From Symbiodinium sp. CCMP2592 (lineage: Eukaryota > Sar > Dinophyceae > Suessiales > Symbiodiniaceae): a stretch of 64,000 nt of DNA. The stretch is taken from NCBI GenBank assembly GCA_905221615.1, contig CAJNDT010002824.1:679501-743500 (forward strand). Direction: 5' to 3'. Position 1 is the stretch's first letter; the number at the start of each line of letters is the position of its first letter. Made by a program: the position numbers and the translations under genes. This document shows positions 48,895 to 59,593 of this stretch, piece after piece. The notes under the pieces were generated by a model, which was not told the origin of the DNA, made no database searches, and was given only the letters and a program-made list of their open reading frames with translations.

Positions 48895-49870
48895 AAAAAA
48901 AAGGTTCACGCCGACGACCTCGTAGTTTACGGAGCAACGGCGAAGCCTTGTGCTGCGACGCACTCCTCCCTGACTCATGCTGGCCGACCCGTCCCTGGTG
49001 CCGATTCTCTGCCAGGACGCGCCCCGCAAACTGCCACAGCGTCCGTAGTAGTGTATACGACGTTTCGACACGGACACTTTCGGGCAGACGTTTAAAAAAA
49101 TGTGTGGAAAACCACACTTAGTGGCAGTTGTAGCACCCGCTCAAAAGCAATGCGTTCGTGCGGCGACAGTTGGAGCTCAAGTGTGTTGAACACGGCATTC
49201 TCCTCGTGCTTCCTGTTGCCGCAGAAAAGGACAACAAAGACGGGACAAGAACGTCATTGTCGTTGTCGTCGTCGTTGTCGTAATAGTAGTTGTTGTATTG
49301 TCAGTGGTCGTAGTTGTTGTCGTCGCATGTCGTCGTTGGATGGAGTGTGTGGCAGCAACATATCTTCGCACGACGTTTCGGCCTGCCCGATGCGGGGCCC
49401 AACCCGGGCCCAGCGGCGTCGACCCATTGTATTTTAACTAGCCTAAGCAAGCCTACGGCCCGACCGTCGCCCGCGCAGTGGGAATCGGCGCGGCCATGCT
49501 GCTTGAGCGAAGTTGAACACACGGTCGCGCTAGGCCCTGTCGCTGGCGCATGGTGGCGCTAGCCGGGCCCGTTGAGACGCATGCCACGTCCAACTTGCCG
49601 CAGACAACGGAGCTGCGTCGTTCCATGGCCCCGATATCTGTAATGCGACGAACCTTCCTCCGCTCGAGCTATCGAAGTCGCACGGCGCCGCAAGCTCGCG
49701 CGGTACCCAGAACTCGCTCGGCACGGGCCGCAGCGCCTCGTGGTGCTGGCATGCGAGGTCGGCGGCCGCTGGTGCAACGAGGCCCACGACCTCCTCCACC
49801 GCCTCTTGCGAGCGCGGTCGATGCTTTGTGACATGCTGCGGGCTGCCGAGCAACGCAAGCGAGCCGCCCA
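48895..49870 (+). pseudogene. Relic B: decayed retroelement tail with intact KxxxxYPEL-EVGGRW block
   Basis: Two separated segments are visible. Near 48905-49030, in mixed frames: DDLVVYGAT, GEALCCDA and AGRPVPGADSLPGRA. At 49674-49860, in one clean frame: EVARRRKLARYPELARHGPQ, RLVVLACEVGGRWCNEAHDL and LHRLLRARS. The order D...K....YPEL...E.GGRW with beta strands between fits a restriction-like PD-(D/E)XK endonuclease. Between the segments lie a GTT/GTC microsatellite (about 49258-49325) and unrelated sequence. A T/A-rich TTTTTGTTTTTTTG run follows at 49889. The copy is broken and not functional. Confidence 0.6.
49256..49328 (+). repeat. GTT/GTC/GTA trinucleotide tract inside relic B
   Basis: TTGTCGTTGTCGTCGTCGTTG and related runs, the same family as the tracts at 37.6 and 38.1 kb. 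Confidence 0.85.
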
Positions 49871-49989
49871 CCAAGAGCTTAACTCAGTTTTTGTTTTTTT
49901 GTTCGCACCTTTTTCCGTCTGCGAAGAAGTGGTCAGGTCGGTCGGCTACTGTCGCTACGAGCGGCGCCGGGCGTGCAGTTACATACGGG

Positions 49990-50460
49990 GCACGCAGCGA
50001 CAGCAAGGAAGGTAGCGCAGGCTCGGCCAGCTCGAGGACTTCGCCGAGTGTCGGCTGCCCATCGCTACAGGTGCCACCCTACAGTGTGGATGCCAGGGCG
50101 CGCTGCTGCGCACAGCTCAAGAAGCCCCACCACCTGCGTCGCCAGCCTGCTGTGGCTCCTCGTCGTCGGCATCGAGGTTGGCGGCAGGTTCGGCACCGAA
50201 ACGGTGCAGCTCCTGCGCCTGCTCGCGCGACACCGGGCCAGTCTGTCCCCTACTCCGTCCAGACCGGCCGCTAGCACCGCCTGTTTTGCGCGCTGGTCCG
50301 GACTCCTGGGCCGTCGCAGTCCAGCGCTCAACTGACCCGTGCCCGACCTGCACGAAGTCCTCGCCGACGCCTCCCCGGACTGCGCCTCCCGTAGGAGCTC
50401 CTAGAGATGCGGACACTCTTGGCAGGTGCAAAAGGGTGAGAGGTGGAAAAAAATGCATCC
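49990..50460 (+). pseudogene. Relic C: decayed retroelement tail
   Basis: One frame at about 50140-50335 reads LLVVGIEVGGRFGTETVQLL, then RLLARHRASLSP and CFARWSGLLGRRSPAL, followed by a stop. Past the stop PDLHEVLADAS matches the end of relic A (ELHELLAEAR). A GGAAAAAAATG run at 50448 may be its A-rich tail. The upstream part is too broken to follow. It is collinear with relics A, B, D and E on the same strand. Confidence 0.55.
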
Positions 50461-50727
50461 ATGTTACTCGGTAGGTACACTACTTTCGTGACGCCATCAT
50501 CAATATTAGTACTGCTAGCACGACTAGTACTGCTGGTTTGGTCCTATATAATCAGTGTCGACCATCGTGCAACAAAGGTAAGGGTGCAGCCGTGATCAGC
50601 CGTGCATTCAGTGGGGTGGCACTGCGAGCAAGTGTCGATGCTACTGTTCCCTTGGTGTTTTCATCTGTATTACGACGACAACGACTACTACTAGTGGTAG
50701 GCTTAAGTCGTCCCATCTTGTGTAAAG

Positions 50728-51603
50728 TCGTCTCGCGCGGGCGTGCACATGGGGATAGCGCATACAGGCTCGTAAGAACCTGTAGTTGGAAGCCATCTCA
50801 CCCGGGCAAGCACATGGGGATTCCGAAGTACAGCCTGGGAGCCACTTGTGTGGCGACATTGAAGACCCAACCAAAACGCCAATCCCTACTCCAGATATGC
50901 ATGGACGTGTTTCTCAAAAGTCGTCTCGCGCAGGCGTGCACATGGGGATAGCGCATACAGGCTCGTAAGAACATGTAGTAGGAAGTCATCTCACCCGGGC
51001 AAGCACATGGGGATTCCGAAGTACAGCCTGGGAGCCACTTGTGTGGCGACATTGAAAACCCAACCAAAACGCCAATCCCTACTCCAGATATGCATGGACG
51101 TGTTTCTCAAAAGTCGTCTCGCGCGGGCGTGCACATGGGGATAGCGCATACAGGCTCGTAAGAACATGTAGTTGGAAGTCATCTCACCCGGGCAAGCACA
51201 TGGGGATTCCGAAGTACAGCCTGGGAGCCACTTGTGTGGCGACATTGAAAACCCAACCGAAACGCCAATCCCTACTCCAGATATGCATGGACGTGTTTCT
51301 CAAAAGTCGTCTCGCGCGGGCGTGCACATGGGGATAGCGCATACAGGCTCGTAAGAACATGTAGTTGGAAGTCATCTCACCCGGGCAAGCACATGGGGAT
51401 TCCGAAGTACAGCCTGGGAGCCACTTGTGTGGCGACATTGAAAACCCAACCGAAACGCCAATCCCTACTCCAGATATGCATGGACGTGTTTCTCAAAAGT
51501 CGTCTCGCGCGGGCGTGCACATGGGGATAGCGCATACAGGCTCGTAAGAACATGTAGTTGGGAGTCGTCTCACCCCGGCAAGCACATGGGGGTTCCGAAG
51601 TAA
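50728..51603 (+). repeat. 193-bp tandem satellite, about 4.5 units
   Basis: Units start with GTCGTCTCGCGCGGGCGTGC at 50728, 50920, 51113, 51306 and 51499 (spacing 192, 193, 193, 193). Copies differ at only a few positions; the first and last are the most diverged. Within each unit GTGCACATGGGGAT and GCACATGGGGATTC form a shorter internal repeat about 75 bp apart. Both strands carry 60-90 codon frames per unit, which are repeat artefacts. The high identity indicates recent amplification or gene conversion. Confidence 0.95.
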
Positions 51604-51880
51604 AGCTGTCAGGGAAGTAAATATCACGGGTTTACAGTTTAAAGCTGTTTGGGTAGTAAATCTATGCGTTTTGTAGGTGTAAAGCCTTTGGGGCAGTAAA
51701 CCTTCGCGTCTTACCTAGGGAAATACCGGGCTGCATAGGTTGTCTAGCGAAATACAGGGTTGAATAGGTTTTTAGAGAAATACAGAATTGAATAGGTTTT
51801 CTAGGGAAATACAGGGTTGAATAGGTTCTAGAGAGAAAATGCAGAGTTGAATAGATTTTTTACGAGGAAAATACGGCAAA
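51604..51880 (+). repeat. Two short-period arrays after the satellite
   Basis: At 51604-51710 three diverged units share AAAGC(T/C)(G/T)T...GGGCAGTAAA. At 51718-51860 five units of about 31 bp share GAAATACAGGGTTGAATAGG and a TTTTCTAG tail. Both are AT-richer than their surroundings. Confidence 0.8.
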
Positions 51881-52560
51881 TGCTTTACTGGTAGTCTCCA
51901 GGGTCGGACTGTAGCACTTGGGAGTAGTTTACACACCGTCAGCCGTGAACCCAAACCTGTGCATCCCCGAAGGTTGCAACCAATAGTGAGGGCGCGGTTT
52001 GCAACCATGATCCGACAAAGCTCCTTGAAACCCAGCGTGTACATGCAGTTTCCGCTCGTTCGAGGCTTGGATAGCTCCCACTAGAACGGGGCGTGCACTT
52101 GCAGTTCTCGTTTGTTTCAGTGCACGTTTGCTTCACTTTGTGCGAAGAGTCTCGTGCCACGCGCAGATTTGACATGTCGGGCTGTGCTCGTTCAAAACCG
52201 GCGTGCAATTGCGGATCCCAGTCTGTGGGTCGACTTTTCGCAGGATGGGTCGACTTCGCACGAATCGGGGCGTGAGCTTGGGGAGGGCCGACTTCACACA
52301 ACCTGGGTCGACTTAAGCCCAGTGCCTAGTACTACTACTGGGGTGCACTGGGATCGCGCTCGTACCGGTCGTGATAAGTGGGCAAAAACAAAAAAGTGCG
52401 GTTACCAGAGACACTCGGGGCAATCAATCGGTCAACGGCCTGTGTATTTTGATTGGATGTTCTTCTGCCTTTGCCGCTCGACGCTGCAGCCTGTCACAGC
52501 CGTCGTCCCGTTGACCCCTCGGTGCCCACCGCGCTGCTTGCCCCCGCTCCGGCATCCTGC
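51881..52560. other. No gene supported
   Basis: Short frames only. TGGGTCGACTT recurs three times at about 52225-52315, and a small AGTACTACTACTGG patch is at 52328. An AAAAACAAAAAAG run at 52384 may be another retrocopy tail. Confidence 0.35.
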
Positions 52561-52569
52561 GCTCCCAGG

Positions 52570-53250
52570 GCCTCCTCGACACCACCCCAGTGTCCGCTCC
52601 CGATTCCAGTGGAGCCCGGCGCCGGCACCAGCGACAGTGCCGTGGCGCCGCTTTGCGCTTTGCCCGCAGGATTAAGCAACGCACATTCAACGCACCTACC
52701 CCGAGCTGCTGCGCTTGCCAGGCGCTCGCAGAGGTGCCGGCTTGTTGTCCTTGCATTGGAGTTCCGAGGCTGCTCAGTTTGTTCGCCTCCTGGCTCGCTG
52801 CGGGGCCCGTGCGGTGGTTCGCCCATTGCGACCTGGCAACCATAGCAGCCTTCACCTCCCGATGGTCTGCCTTGCTCGCCTGTCCTGCCGCCAGAGCCTT
52901 CGGTGCCAGTCTGCTTGGTCTTTCCCTGGCCGGCACTGCAAATGCTGACGGCGACCAGCAGCTGCTCATATGTCCTCTCCTCGACTTGATTCGACGAGAC
53001 CCCAGCCCTAGCCAAGCCGTTTGCCCCCGCACCCTTGAACGAAAACTCCCGTGCCTACAAGCCCGCCTTGCCGCCGTAGGGTGTCGCCTTGGGTTTGGGC
53101 CTGCTGCGCTGGGACCGCATCGTGGATTGTCTACAAGGGTGCGCCCGAGCCGCCTCCCGCTGCGCTGAGCACGGGATACGCCCATCACAGTGGGCCGCAC
53201 GACCCCGTCACACGACTTTGCGCTGAATGCCTCTCCGGGAAAAAAGTTTC
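52570..53250 (+). pseudogene. Relic D: decayed retroelement tail
   Basis: The CTACCCCGAGCTGCTG at about 52694 encodes the YPELL motif. It is followed in shifting frames by RCRLVVLALEFRG, EAAQFVRLLARCGARAVV and AAFTSRWSALLACPAARAFG, then SLLGLSLAGTANADGD. The last matches relic E (SLRSLPLTGTANVDGE). At least three frame breaks are needed. A CGGGAAAAAAG run at 53237 lies downstream. Confidence 0.55.
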
Positions 53251-54299
53251 CTTACCGGTGCAGCGGCAGTGTAGCTGTCACGCATTGGGACCATGGACCT
53301 TTTCAGTCGCACAAATGATACAAAAGCCCGAGGAAAACAAAGAACAAATAATGTTTGCTTGCTTGAAGAAGCATGGCATAGCATGGCTCTTGCGTGAATT
53401 CCCCGTGCAGCCTGACCTGCAGTGCGCGTGGTTTCTCCTGCTGGCCATGTTTTGCCGTGCACTGGTTGCGCACCCTCCCACCCGACCGTTTCGCCGGCCA
53501 TGCGCGAGGCCGCGACGAAACCGTTTGGCAATGCTTTTTTCTAGTGCTGCTAGGTGCCGACGCCGACCATGCCGACCCTGACGTCGTTACTGCATGCGCG
53601 TTTGGAAGGTCTGGGGTTGCAGTGCCCGCTGCGGCAGCATACTGGGCCGACATTGCCCATCCTGCGAGCTTGTCGCCCCGATGCCACTGGGGGTCTCGCC
53701 GAGCGGGAGCTCGCTGCAGGTGCAGCTCCCGCTGCCGCCATCCTGCGAGCCGGTGTGCGGGGGCTGGAGGCTGACGCGACGGCGCAGTTCTTGGCAAGAC
53801 CTATTTGACGGCTACAGCTCACACGGCACAGTTGTGTGCCTACGGTGACCACCACGCCGCGTGCCCTCGAACCGAACTGCTTGCGAAGGGCAGGGGCTAC
53901 CCTCGCGAGTCAGAGGGGCCACGCATGTGAAGCGCAACAGAACGCCTCGCCAGGCGGTGTAGCGCGGTACACGACAAAATCAAGGCAGCGGCGACCAGCT
54001 GGGTCGACGTCAGAGGCGGACGTGCACGCCAACGTTGCGGGATTATCTGCCTCTGAAAAAACGAAGAACTGCAGACCAATTTTGCCCTTGGGTCCGACGG
54101 CCTCATGCGCGATGCGCACCCATGCATGCCCGAGGGGCTGCTGGACTGGACTGCTATGACAGCACGATGCAATCCCTCCTACCCCCAGCCTCCTTGGCCC
54201 GTAGTGCACAGGTTGCACGGGGACAGACGTTAGACAGGCGCGGTGTAAACAAAAAACAACACGCAATGACACGCAGCTGCTGCGTACTGGGCTTCCTGG
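53251..54299. other. Degenerate region between relics D and E
   Basis: Ala/Arg/Gly-rich frames (for example 53554-53808 plus, REL-A-GAAPAAAILRAG type) may be another remnant of the same element family, but I find none of its motifs. A-rich runs at 53326, 54052 and 54246 fit several retrocopy tails. No functional gene is supported. Confidence 0.3.
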
Positions 54300-54309
54300 G
54301 CCGATGCAT

Positions 54310-55345
54310 AGCGCGCCACTTGCCAACGAGATGACCCCCCTCGCCCGCAACATCGTTGGTTCCGTCGCCTCTGACCGCCCGCTGGCTGAAACCTTTGAGT
54401 CTTTGCGCACTGCCCGCGACTCATTGGCAGCCATCGGTTTCGAACCCCCTATCTGGGCAGAGCAGCTGCAGGCTGAGGTGCCGTCCCAGCCCGAGGAAGA
54501 CCCCTCCCTTGATCTCACCCGGCCTTGCTGGATGCACGCTGCACGTGTCCTCACCGCTTGCCCCACCCAGCCAAGAATTCACCCTTGCCTCCCCGCTCTT
54601 CCGAGCAATTGCCGTTGCTGTTCACTGCCGTGGAGACGACCTCGCGGCCTGCCCGCACTCGGGCCTGCTAAGGGCGAGGGGCCCAGTTGAGCGTGCGGCC
54701 GCACGGGTCTGCCGCAAGGCTGGTGCAACGGTGCAACGGTCGCCATCAAGGTGCTAGTGCGGGACCTCTAATGTCAACCGTGTCCGCCAAGACGACCGGC
54801 ACATTGAGGTCATCGCCAACGGCACTGCCGCTTTGGGGAGGGGCCCAGCTAGCTGTCGACAACTGGTGCCGCACTGCTCGCGGCACGACGAGCCAAAGAG
54901 AGCACCTACCCCGAGCTGTGCAGATCTAGCCCCTGCAGGCTCACGGTCCTTGCCATTGAAGTCGGCGGCCGCTGGAGTGCTGAGGCCGCCTTTGTTAGAC
55001 AGCTTGCACGGTGCAAGGCACGCTCAGCTCCGCCACCCTCGAAAGCTGCCGCCATCTCCGCGGTCACCCCCCGTGGTCTGCACTTGTATTGTCCTTTGCC
55101 GCAGCACGCTCCGTCGCAGCAAGCCTTCGGTCGCTCCCACTCACCGGCACCGCGAATGTCGATGGAGAGATGCCCCCATTGAGCGACATGCTCGCCGACT
55201 CTGCCTCACTTCCTCCTCTCGCCGTCTCGTGTGAGCGGCGCGCGCTGCGCCTGGCAGCCTGCCTGTATGCAGTGGCCTTTCGCCCTCAGGCTGCATCGCA
55301 CGTCGGACGGTGAAAAAGTTGCGCTGAAAAAAACAAAAAAGGCAA
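54310..55345 (+). pseudogene. Relic E: longest decayed retroelement tail
   Basis: Collinear pieces in different frames. RPLAETFESLRTARDSLAAI and GFEPPIWAEQL (about 54375-54470) are followed by a HSGLLRARGPVERAAARVCR block (54655-54715). Then DDRHIEVIANG with LPLWGGAQLAVDN (54795-54865), LTVLAIEVGGRWSAEAAFVR (about 54945-55005) and SALVLSFAAARSVAASLRSL with TGTANVDGEMPPLSDMLADS (55075-55200). The AVD, E-V-G-G-R-W and strand pattern suit a restriction-like endonuclease. A GAAAAAAACAAAAAAGG tail ends it at about 55325-55342. I see no RT palm motif. It is a pseudogene with many frame changes. Confidence 0.6.
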
Positions 55346-55474
55346 TTACAAAGGTCTGCATGTTTCGAGCCATGCAAAAGACAAACCTGAAGCTCAGAAC
55401 GCAAATGAATGACATGATTCATTAGATAAGTACTGGTTCAAGGACGTGGGCCAGTTAAACCGACATGATTCCGC

Positions 55475-55852
55475 ATGGGCACCTGCATGCTGTGGGTTTT
55501 TGTAGGAGACCGTTCATTCGAGCAGTCGTTAAAAGGTGGCAGATATGAATTTATGCATGCGATGAGCGCTGGCCCAGTCAGCGCAACAAGCCTGGATGCA
55601 ATGACGTCATGTCCTCAGCATGCGGACAGGCCCGTGCAAATGCAGCATTTCGAACATGTTCATGTCGCTGATGCTATGCAGGGTATGAGTACGGCAGACG
55701 AGGGGGAAGGTGATGACCCGGACTGGTCCGAGGCCACCTTGCGCGCATTCCAGAGGCATGTGAAAAAATGTATCTTGCTAAGCGTGCAAATGGACATCAC
55801 GCAAGCCTTTCCCAAAAGAGCTCAATACCAAAGTTCCAGTCGTGCCCGATGA
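55475..55852 (+). CDS. Unidentified candidate exon
   Basis: A frame of 125 codons, with an acidic stretch (STADEGEGDDPDWSEATLRA) followed by FQRHVKKCILLSVQMDITQA. The second half, after about 55640, looks coding. It lies in the normal-composition DNA that resumes right after relic E. No family recognised. Confidence 0.35.
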   Translation: MGTCMLWVFVGDRSFEQSLKGGRYEFMHAMSAGPVSATSLDAMTSCPQHADRPVQMQHFEHVHVADAMQGMSTADEGEGDDPDWSEATLRAFQRHVKKCILLSVQMDITQAFPKRAQYQSSSRAR

Positions 55853-56122
55853 ACTTTTCGATTTATCGTACCGTAGTTGTCTTGGTTTACTGCATGGGAT
55901 TCCAACTCGGACGCTGTTGTCCAAAGCATCCCTGCCAGTCGCTTGATGTGCAGGGCAGCCTCACCCCGAGATTGGAAGAGAACGCACTGGCCGAAGACAA
56001 CCACGGCAATGCGCTGAGACAGACTTATTTCATTCGGTGCGTGCAGGTTGTTTCTTGAGCCCGACACGAGGCAATGATGTCGACACCGGGATGCCGCTGG
56101 AGGAGCCAGTGCCATATTCAAA

Positions 56123-56667
56123 ATGCTTCAGGATATTCTTGTTGATGATAAGCAAAACGAGCTGGTGGCTGACCCGATTTGCATGATAAGGTTGCTTGCT
56201 CAACTCGGCGCGTCCACGGCTCAGATAAAGCACGAGATTGTGCAGGAGACGGGCAACGTGGCCACATTGCAGCTTCAGACCACTGTTGGTTCCAGGTGGG
56301 GTTCTGCCATGGCAGCTGCCTTAGCGAACCTGTTCGAAACTTCATGTTACGATCGAAGACCTGAGATGTTGGACCTTTGTTTACAGAGTGGCGGTGCAAT
56401 CCATTGCCGCCGACGACAAACAAAACATCTGGCAAGTGTAGGCGACATGAGGCGATGCTGAATTGCATTATTCACCGTTCCGAGGAAGAGAACATGCAGC
56501 AAAACATGTGGGAAAGTGCCTTGGAAGCCGAAAGGGTGGAGCAACAACTCCAGGACAGTCGACTGAACAATGCGAAACGTCCAGTGTATTCTGACCTTGC
56601 TCAACTGCCAGGAGCGACCGGTGCCTCCAGATATGTTCTTTGCCGGAACCTCATTCATAAGCAGTGA
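56123..56667 (+). CDS. Unidentified gene, two exons likely
   Basis: Frame 56123-56461 reads MLQDILVDDKQNELVADPIC, then helices with Gln/Leu. An overlapping frame 56377-56667 reads LNCIIHRSEEENMQQNMWES, ALEAERVEQQLQDSRLNNAK and a stop. Both are protein-like, so an intron between about 56330 and 56460 is probable. The first half has an all-helical look and the second is coiled-coil-like. No domain recognised. Confidence 0.4.
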
Positions 56668-57042
56668 ACACAGCGGCTTGGAGCCAGCAGGCAGGGTCAC
56701 AACTCAGGAGGTAACGACTCCACACGAGTCTGTACCAATCCTCGACTTGGGCGAGCCCGAGGCCAATTTGGTATGCACTCGGATCGGCTGGAAGTCAACT
56801 CATGAGAAACAACATATGCACAAGTCTCGGTACTTGTTGACTGCAGACGTTGTGGCTCTTGGGCACAAATATTGTAGGGGGGGTATCGGCCGCACCTCCG
56901 GCCGCCCTGTTCAACACTGTTCGCTTAGACTTAGACTTACGGCCTACGAGGCACACGCATGCCAGATAAGGGCGGTTTCTTCCGCAGCCATAAAATCCAG
57001 CCATGACCGATGCGACAGGGTTCGCACCTATGCGTCTTGCAT

Positions 57043-57336
57043 GCCGTAAATCAAGTGGAAGAGCAGCTCTTGCAGAACCAAAAGCCGAGAGGTGGCATTG
57101 TGTCGTCACTGAACATTTTGTTGCCGGACCCTTATTTTCGGTTCCCAGAGTTGCCTCTTGGAATGGGCGATTGGACTTTGCATGCATTTCTGTTCAGGCA
57201 GGCCAAGGCGCCCGTCAACACGTTGAGTTCCGAGCACAGACCTGCACTTACAGAAGCAGCTTTGAGTTTCGGATCGAAGCAGGCAGGGTGTTTGCATAGT
57301 TTTTCGTTTTTCGATCTGGCGGCATGCAGAGACTGA
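57043..57336 (+). CDS. Unidentified candidate exon
   Basis: The frame reads QVEEQLLQNQKPRGGIVSSL, then NILLPDPYFRFPELPLGMGD and WTLHAFLFRQAKAPVNT to TGA. It is aromatic- and Pro-rich and looks folded. It is probably an exon, with the last 30 codons intronic. No family recognised. Confidence 0.35.
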   Translation, partial: AVNQVEEQLLQNQKPRGGIVSSLNILLPDPYFRFPELPLGMGDWTLHAFLFRQAKAPVNTLSSEHRPALTEAALSFGSKQAGCLHSFSFFDLAACRD

Positions 57337-57734
57337 GATCTTCTTGCTGAATACTGCCACTGCTGCAATTTTTCTTGTTTGAAGCTTCGACCGAGGTCAA
57401 GCACCAATGGAGCACCACCTCAAAGTCTGGCCTTTCGCTTTTCCCAGGCACGAGAGAGCTCAAACTGATGTACGGTCGGCTCACACGATTGCAGGTGGAC
57501 CGGCTGCTGGGCCAGCTTGCGCAAATGAGCGAGCTTCGAGCCGCCGGGTTAGAGCCATGGCTCAGGAAGCTTCGATCGCTGGCCACTCGCTTCTGAGGAT
57601 GTGACACTGCCGCGTCTCCCGCCGAAGGCGAGCCCATGGATGCATGTCTTATGCGGCATTGTCTGTCGATCATGTCAGTGCAGGTCACGATTCGGTCCAC
57701 TTGGGCTGGCCGTTTTGATGAGACATTTCTGCAG

Positions 57735-57957
57735 GCCGCACCGGGTTCGCAAGCTCAAGCTGAAGACTCGTCAGTTGGAAAGCAATGGAGAGTTGTGCCA
57801 GGAACGGCAAGGTCTTTTAACGAGTTTTTTCGAAGAGCTGTGCACCGTTCTGAACGGAAAGTACTCGGCAGCTCGGAGCTTGGTTTGCAGAGGGAAGATG
57901 CGGAGAAATCGGAGAAGATCCAGAGAATCCTGGCCTTGGCTCACTTGGCTCCTCTAA
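57735..57957 (+). CDS. Unidentified helical exon
   Basis: The frame reads KLKLKTRQLESNGELCQERQ and GLLTSFFEELCTVLNGKYSA, then basic residues. A second frame over the same bases (57636-58136) is open for 166 codons but less regular. The helix with FFEELC looks like a conserved core I cannot name. Confidence 0.4.
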
Positions 57958-58294
57958 GGTCGGAAACGTTTTGGACCTCTGCGAACCCTTGGGCGAGCCT
58001 TGGGCCGAGAGTGAGAGCAGCGGCAACTCAGCGACTTAGACGACTTCGCCTTTCTCTGCTTCCGTTTGCCTGCAGTTTGCCTGTTCCCGTTCAGGTTTGT
58101 GGCCAGCGCGGCTTGTGCCTAAGAATTCGTCGGTGAAGCATTTAGACACGTCCGTAGTTTTCTCGAGCCGACGCAAGGCAAGAGCAGGGTCCACAGAGGA
58201 GCTGGCGGCAGCTTTGGCCTCACGTTCCTGTTGCATCCTGTTGCAGCGCCGTCGTTTTGGTGTAGCTTGTTGAAATTACCGGTGCAGCCTCGCC

Positions 58295-58625
58295 TTGCGA
58301 AGGTCGCAGCAGTGGAGGCCATCGAGAGAGACAGAATTTTTTTCAGCGTGTCTTTTCTGCTTGCTTGGCAGCTGTCCGGTCGAGGGCAAGCCTAGACCTC
58401 CCACATCCTCCCACACTACCTCAGTCACCCGGCACAGCCGCAACCGACTGGGCCCTGCGGCGTCGCAAGGTCGAGCACGCGCTCCAGGGGTTGCCGGCTC
58501 GCTGGGGTCAGGTGGAGAACAGTGGCTCGACCATTGACCATCCGGTGATTGCCGCGTTCCTTGGGGCGGGCGGGGCTCCCTGCGCACACACCCCAAAACG
58601 ACGTCTTGCTCGGCATGCTTTTTAG
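58295..58625 (+). CDS. Unidentified candidate exon
   Basis: In frame 58365-58625 the part from about 58460 (RRRKVEHALQGLPARWGQVE, then DHPVIAAFLGAGGAPCA) looks protein-like, although opposing minus frames are also open. Coding support is weak. Confidence 0.25.
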
Positions 58626-58639
58626 TTGTTTTCATCTGC

Positions 58640-59080
58640 TCGCAGCTTATGCTGCACGCTGCAACCCAAACTGTGACTATACGGTACGGCTACTGATGCC
58701 AAGAATCTCCGACATGCACTGCAGGCCGCCATCCGCAGGGAAGAAGACCGTCAGATAATTGCATCACAGGATGCAGAATATGAGGCCACTGGCTTGCCGG
58801 CGGTCGAGTTTTTCAAGCTTCCAGCTGTTACCTTGCGAGGAAAGCTTGCGACAGGATGAGCTTCGTCGAATAGCGCAGGCAGAGCAGGCCGCCTAAACTC
58901 CTAAACTGTTGTGTCTTTTCCTGTATCCGGCAACATACTCGAACGAACGTGCCCCTGGCCTTAACGACCTGCAGCCCTGTCTCCGGCAAGCCAGCCACGA
59001 AAGCACAAGGGCGCATTGCTGTCCGGGCCGAGACAAGCACACCCCCTGAACTCGGGATGTTGCTTGGCTTCCAAGCCAAA
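58640..59080. other. No gene supported
   Basis: Only ORFs under 90 codons and no motif. One frame at 58680-58860 has helical stretches (DEEDRQIIASQDAEYEATGL type) that could be a small exon, but I cannot fix it. Confidence 0.25.
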
Positions 59081-59084
59081 CCCA

Positions 59085-59550
59085 ATTTGTCCTCAAACCC
59101 TAAGCAACCAACAACCCGGAACGAAACGTGCAGAGTTTCACTTCGGAAGGCGGGTCAACCTGCCATCCTGTCGTCGGTGCTAGACCCCGAAATGATTGAA
59201 AACTGAACCATTCACATCTTAAACCCTGCACCCCGGACCTCCCTGAGTCTCTAAGTGTAACCCTCCGCCAACCCCAGAAGCCCGAATCCTAAAATTACTA
59301 AATCCTGAACCCCGGCACTGCTTTCACCCCGCCGAAAAGGCTTCGAGCTTGCATGGAAAGCGTGCGGTTTCCCCCCCATTTGTTGAACACAACAACGCCC
59401 GCAACCTGTAAGTTACGTTAAGCCCGCGCACCCTTAAGCCGGTGACCTTAAACATCCCTAATGGACTAAGCCCTTAGATTTCCTTAATCCTCAAACCCGT
59501 AATCCCTCACCCTTAACCTGAAACCTCGACCGCCTAAACCCTAAGCTTCC
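59085..59550 (+). repeat. Degenerate CCCTAAA/CCTTAAC telomere-like tract
   Basis: AAACCCTAAGC, TTAAACCCTGCACCCC, CCTTAATCC and CTAAACCCTAAGC recur irregularly over about 460 bp with the C-rich strand on top, as in the tract at 1.6-2.1 kb. No ORF crosses it. Confidence 0.5.
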
Positions 59551-59593
59551 ATCAACAAGCCGCAAAAATATACAAGCGACGCGAAAAATACGA

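Noticed and set aside
50798..51547. Repeated 60-90 codon ORFs on both strands, one per satellite unit
   Set aside because: They recur exactly with the 193-bp repeat and have no start context or homology; they are artefacts of the tandem array.
50728..51603. Regular repeats considered as a CRISPR array
   Set aside because: The whole 193-bp unit is conserved, with no short repeat separated by unique spacers, and the DNA is eukaryotic.
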